19,299 nt of DNA, taken from positions 1-19,299 of the forward strand of contig JBJTWS010000194.1 in the NCBI GenBank assembly GCA_046081905.1, in the 5' to 3' direction. The notes below the pieces were generated by a model, which worked only from the letters and a program-made list of their open reading frames with translations, made no database searches and had not been told where the DNA came from. The stretch is from CBW1002 sp046081905 (lineage in GTDB: Bacteria; Cyanobacteriota; Cyanobacteriia; PCC-6307; Cyanobiaceae). This document shows, one piece after another, positions 17,397-19,299 of this stretch (position 1 is its first letter; every line of letters begins with the position of its first letter). Both the position numbers and the translations under genes were made by a program.

Positions 17397-18506
17397 TCAG
17401 GGCAGCAGCAGCAGCCCCACCAGCACTAGTAGCAGGCTTGCGCCCCAGAAGCTCACCACCACCCGCTGCTCGCTCCAGCCCCCCAGCTCGAAGTGGTGGT
17501 GCAGCGGCGCCATGCGGAACAGGCGCCGCCCCTGGCCGTCGGGGCCCTTGGTGGCCTTGAACACCCACACCTGCAGGATCACCGATACGGATTCCGCCAG
17601 GAACACCCCGCCCATCACCAGCAGGGGCCAGAGGCTGTTGCTGAGCAGGGCCACGGCCGCCAGGGCGGTGCCCATCGCCAGGGAGCCCGTGTCACCCATG
17701 AACAGCCGGGCCGGGTGGCGGTTGTGGGCCAGGAAACCGAGCCAGCAGCCGGCCATGGCCACGCAGAAGGCCGCCAGGGCCGGGTCCCCTTCATGGCCCC
17801 GCAGCAGCAGCTGCAGCCCCATGCCAGTGAACACCACGGCCCCGCAGCCGGCCGCCAGGCCATCGAGGCCGTCGGTGAGGTTGGTGGCGTTGCTCTCGGC
17901 CAGGAACACGAACAGCCCCAGGGGCCAGATCAGCAGCCCCAGGGGCAGTGCCCAGCCGAAGGGAAGCGCCACGGTGCCGCTCTCGGGTCCCCCCAGCCAC
18001 TGGCCCTGGGCGGCCCAGACCAGGAACAGCGACGCAGCCCCCGTCTGGAGCAGCAGCTTGCCGCGGGGGCTGAGGCCGGTGTTGGTGCGGCGGGTGAGGC
18101 TGCGCCAGTCGTCGGCGGCACCGATCGCCAGGCTCGCCAGGGTCACCGCCGCCACGGCCAGCAGCCGCGGATCCTCCGGCGTGATCAGGCAGCCCACCAG
18201 CACCCCCACCGGCACCACCAGCAGGCCCCCCATGGTGGGGGTGCCGGCCTTGCTGTGGTGGGCCTGGGGCCCCTCCTGGCGGATCACCTGGCCCACCTTG
18301 AGCCGCCGCAGGCGCGGCACGCCCCAGGCGGTGACCACCGCACTGATCAGGGCCGCCACCACCAGCGGCAGGGTGAGCAGCGAATTGGGGACCAGGCCGT
18401 CGCTCAGCAGGCAGAGGGCCAGCAGCACCAGCGCCAGCAGACCGCTGGCCGCGGCGGCGGAGCGGGGCCGGAAGCCGGCGGAGGCGCGGGGGGTGGACTG
18501 GGACAA
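17397..18506 (-). CDS. mraY: phospho-N-acetylmuramoyl-pentapeptide transferase (MraY)
   Basis: MraY makes lipid I by moving phospho-MurNAc-pentapeptide from UDP to undecaprenyl phosphate in the cytoplasmic membrane, the first membrane step of peptidoglycan synthesis. The product is 369 residues with about ten hydrophobic helices. Key motifs are present: KAGTPTMGG (86-94), the A-D-D catalytic/magnesium motif (D132, D133), NATNLTDGLDG (206-216), GDTGSLA (271-277) and HHHFE (336-340). The only plausible start is TTG 18506; no ATG or GTG lies between it and the upstream gene in this frame, and the next GTG would cut into the first helix. It lies 40 bases after the DUF3134 stop and 19 before the 82-residue gene. 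Confidence 0.96.
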   Translation of the reverse strand: MSQSTPRASAGFRPRSAAAASGLLALVLLALCLLSDGLVPNSLLTLPLVVAALISAVVTAWGVPRLRRLKVGQVIRQEGPQAHHSKAGTPTMGGLLVVPVGVLVGCLITPEDPRLLAVAAVTLASLAIGAADDWRSLTRRTNTGLSPRGKLLLQTGAASLFLVWAAQGQWLGGPESGTVALPFGWALPLGLLIWPLGLFVFLAESNATNLTDGLDGLAAGCGAVVFTGMGLQLLLRGHEGDPALAAFCVAMAGCWLGFLAHNRHPARLFMGDTGSLAMGTALAAVALLSNSLWPLLVMGGVFLAESVSVILQVWVFKATKGPDGQGRRLFRMAPLHHHFELGGWSEQRVVVSFWGASLLLVLVGLLLLP

Positions 18507-18546
18507 GACGCGGGGCCGTGGCGGCGCCCAGTTTCCCCCAGGAGGA

Positions 18547-18834
18547 TCAGTCCTCCCAGTCTTCCTCGGCCTGCTCGTCGGCCTGGTTGTAGTCCTCCTT
18601 CTCCCCCATCAGCGCCGAGAGTTCCTCCTCCTCCACCGTGCTCACATCGGTGCTGGCGGTGTCCTCATCGGCCACCAGCCGGCCGGTGGATTCGAGCCAG
18701 CTCAGCAGGTCGGGCTCATCGCGCAGGGGCAGCACCGGCGCCGGATCCACGCGGCGGTAGCGGGTCAGCGAGGGGTTGATCGTGTCCAGGGCGCCCGTCA
18801 GGGAGCCGGTGGAAGGGGTCGCGAGATCGCTCAT
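18547..18834 (-). CDS. DUF3134 family protein
   Basis: The product is 95 residues from ATG 18834. The conserved-looking core is NPSLTRYRRVDPAPVLPL followed by DEPDLLSWLESTGRLVADED. The C-terminal third is strongly acidic (EEEELSALMGEKEDYNQADE, EEDWED) and likely disordered. DUF3134 is a small cyanobacterial family of unknown function; assignment is from the LLxWLESTGRL pattern. It is the first gene of the leftward mraY cluster and is divergent from the small membrane gene at 18915, with 80 bases between starts that should hold both promoters. Confidence 0.8.
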   Translation of the reverse strand: MSDLATPSTGSLTGALDTINPSLTRYRRVDPAPVLPLRDEPDLLSWLESTGRLVADEDTASTDVSTVEEEELSALMGEKEDYNQADEQAEEDWED

Positions 18835-18914
18835 GCCGTGGGGCTGGCTCTTCAAGGAGCAATCAACCACCTTACCGCCTGGCCCCAGGATGGCCCGATC
18901 CTGTCCCCCTCCCG

Positions 18915-19169
18915 ATGGTGTCCCCCAGCAAGCTCGCGTCGGTGGCCCGGCTCTGGATCCTCGCCCTGGGGCTGAGCCTGCTGCTGGTGGCGGCGGGGCA
19001 GCACTGGCCCGAAACGCCCACCCCCACGCCGCTGCTGGTCTGGACCCTGCTGCTGGCCCCCTCCGCGCTCCTGGGCCTCTGGATCCTGCGCCACTGGCGC
19101 CTTCCCGCCGCCGGCAGCCCGGGTGGTGAAGGGGGAGAATCGTGCGAACGAACGCAGGGAGAGCGTTGA
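18915..19169 (+). CDS. small two-helix membrane protein upstream of argG
   Basis: The product is 84 residues from ATG 18915. Two hydrophobic segments (about 12-28 and 40-58) are joined by a Thr/Pro-rich loop (PETPTPTP). A polar tail ends EGGESCERTQGER. No family is recognised. The TGA at 19167-19169 overlaps the argG ATG by one base (TGATG), and the argG ribosome-binding site lies inside this gene, so the two are probably translationally coupled. Confidence 0.65.
   Translation: MVSPSKLASVARLWILALGLSLLLVAAGQHWPETPTPTPLLVWTLLLAPSALLGLWILRHWRLPAAGSPGGEGGESCERTQGER
19156..19163 (+). promoter_or_regulatory. ribosome-binding site of argG
   Basis: AGGGAGAG lies five bases before the argG ATG at 19169 and inside the 3' end of the preceding small gene. 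It is one of the clearest Shine-Dalgarno sites in the window and fixes the argG start. Confidence 0.6.
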
Positions 19170-19299
19170 TGGGCCGGGCCAAGAAGGCTGTGCTGGCGTA
19201 TTCCGGTGGGGTGGACACCAGTGTCTGCATCCCCTACCTGACGAACGAGTGGGGTGTGGAGGAGGTGATCACCTTCGCCGCCGACCTGGGCCAGGGCGA
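19169..19299 (+). CDS. argG: argininosuccinate synthase (ArgG), N-terminal part
   Basis: ArgG condenses citrulline and aspartate with ATP to argininosuccinate, the penultimate step of arginine synthesis. Only the first 43 codons are in the window; the gene runs off the right edge. They begin MGRAKKAVLAYSGGVDTSVC, with the ATP-pyrophosphatase loop SGGVDTS at 12-18, then VEEVITFAADLGQG, the next conserved block. Both match the usual N-terminus of cyanobacterial ArgG. The start is supported by the ribosome-binding site at 19156-19163. Confidence 0.96.
   Translation, partial: MGRAKKAVLAYSGGVDTSVCIPYLTNEWGVEEVITFAADLGQG

Overview
The window looks like chromosomal DNA from a high-GC picocyanobacterium of the Synechococcus/Cyanobium type. 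Three things support this: a run of cyanobacterial families (DUF1400 proteins, a DUF3134 protein, a two-domain sucrose-phosphate synthase, a typical cyanobacterial ArgG N-terminus), very GC-rich third codon positions in nearly all genes, and at least six copies of the HIP1 octamer GCGATCGC. No tRNA, rRNA, CRISPR array, insertion sequence or phage gene was seen. All RNA-level signals offered (promoters, hairpins) are weak and read by eye.

Layout. 1-3780 (+): a secreted stand-alone DUF1400 protein, then uvrA (nucleotide excision repair). 3869-4874 (+): two overlapping, unrecognised membrane-protein genes with clearly lower GC and relaxed codon use. 4935-5252 (-) and 5318-5788 (+): a divergent pair encoding a small secreted four-cysteine protein and a protein resembling the extracellular part of cyanobacterial PEP-CTERM proteins, followed by about 400 bases without a convincing gene. 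6192-8005 (+): two adjacent genes for FUSC-like membrane modules that look like tandem copies of one module. 8168-9239 (+): a phospholipase D-superfamily gene broken by a one-base insertion, lacking the usual catalytic histidines in both HKD-like motifs. 9286-10821 (+): a secreted alpha/beta hydrolase with an N-terminal DUF1400 region. 11091-14451 (+): sucrose-phosphate synthase with a degenerate phosphatase-like C-terminal domain, then a DUF389 membrane protein. 14483-16812 (-): a LytR-CpsA-Psr protein and purT. 16942-17109 (+): a 55-residue membrane protein. 17129-18834 (-): a probable DUF3134-mraY-82-residue protein operon. 18915-19299 (+): a small membrane protein whose stop overlaps the start of argG, which runs off the window.

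How the genes relate. Core housekeeping functions (uvrA, purT, mraY, argG, the LCP cell-wall gene) alternate with envelope and accessory genes. Sucrose-phosphate synthase makes sucrose-6-phosphate, the precursor of the compatible solute sucrose; a working phosphatase is probably encoded elsewhere because the HAD motifs here are altered. MraY and the LCP protein both act in wall assembly. The least explained parts are the low-GC membrane gene pair at 3.87-4.87 kb, the split FUSC pair, and the broken, histidine-less PLD gene. No clearly new multi-gene system can be demonstrated from sequence alone; these are the best candidates.
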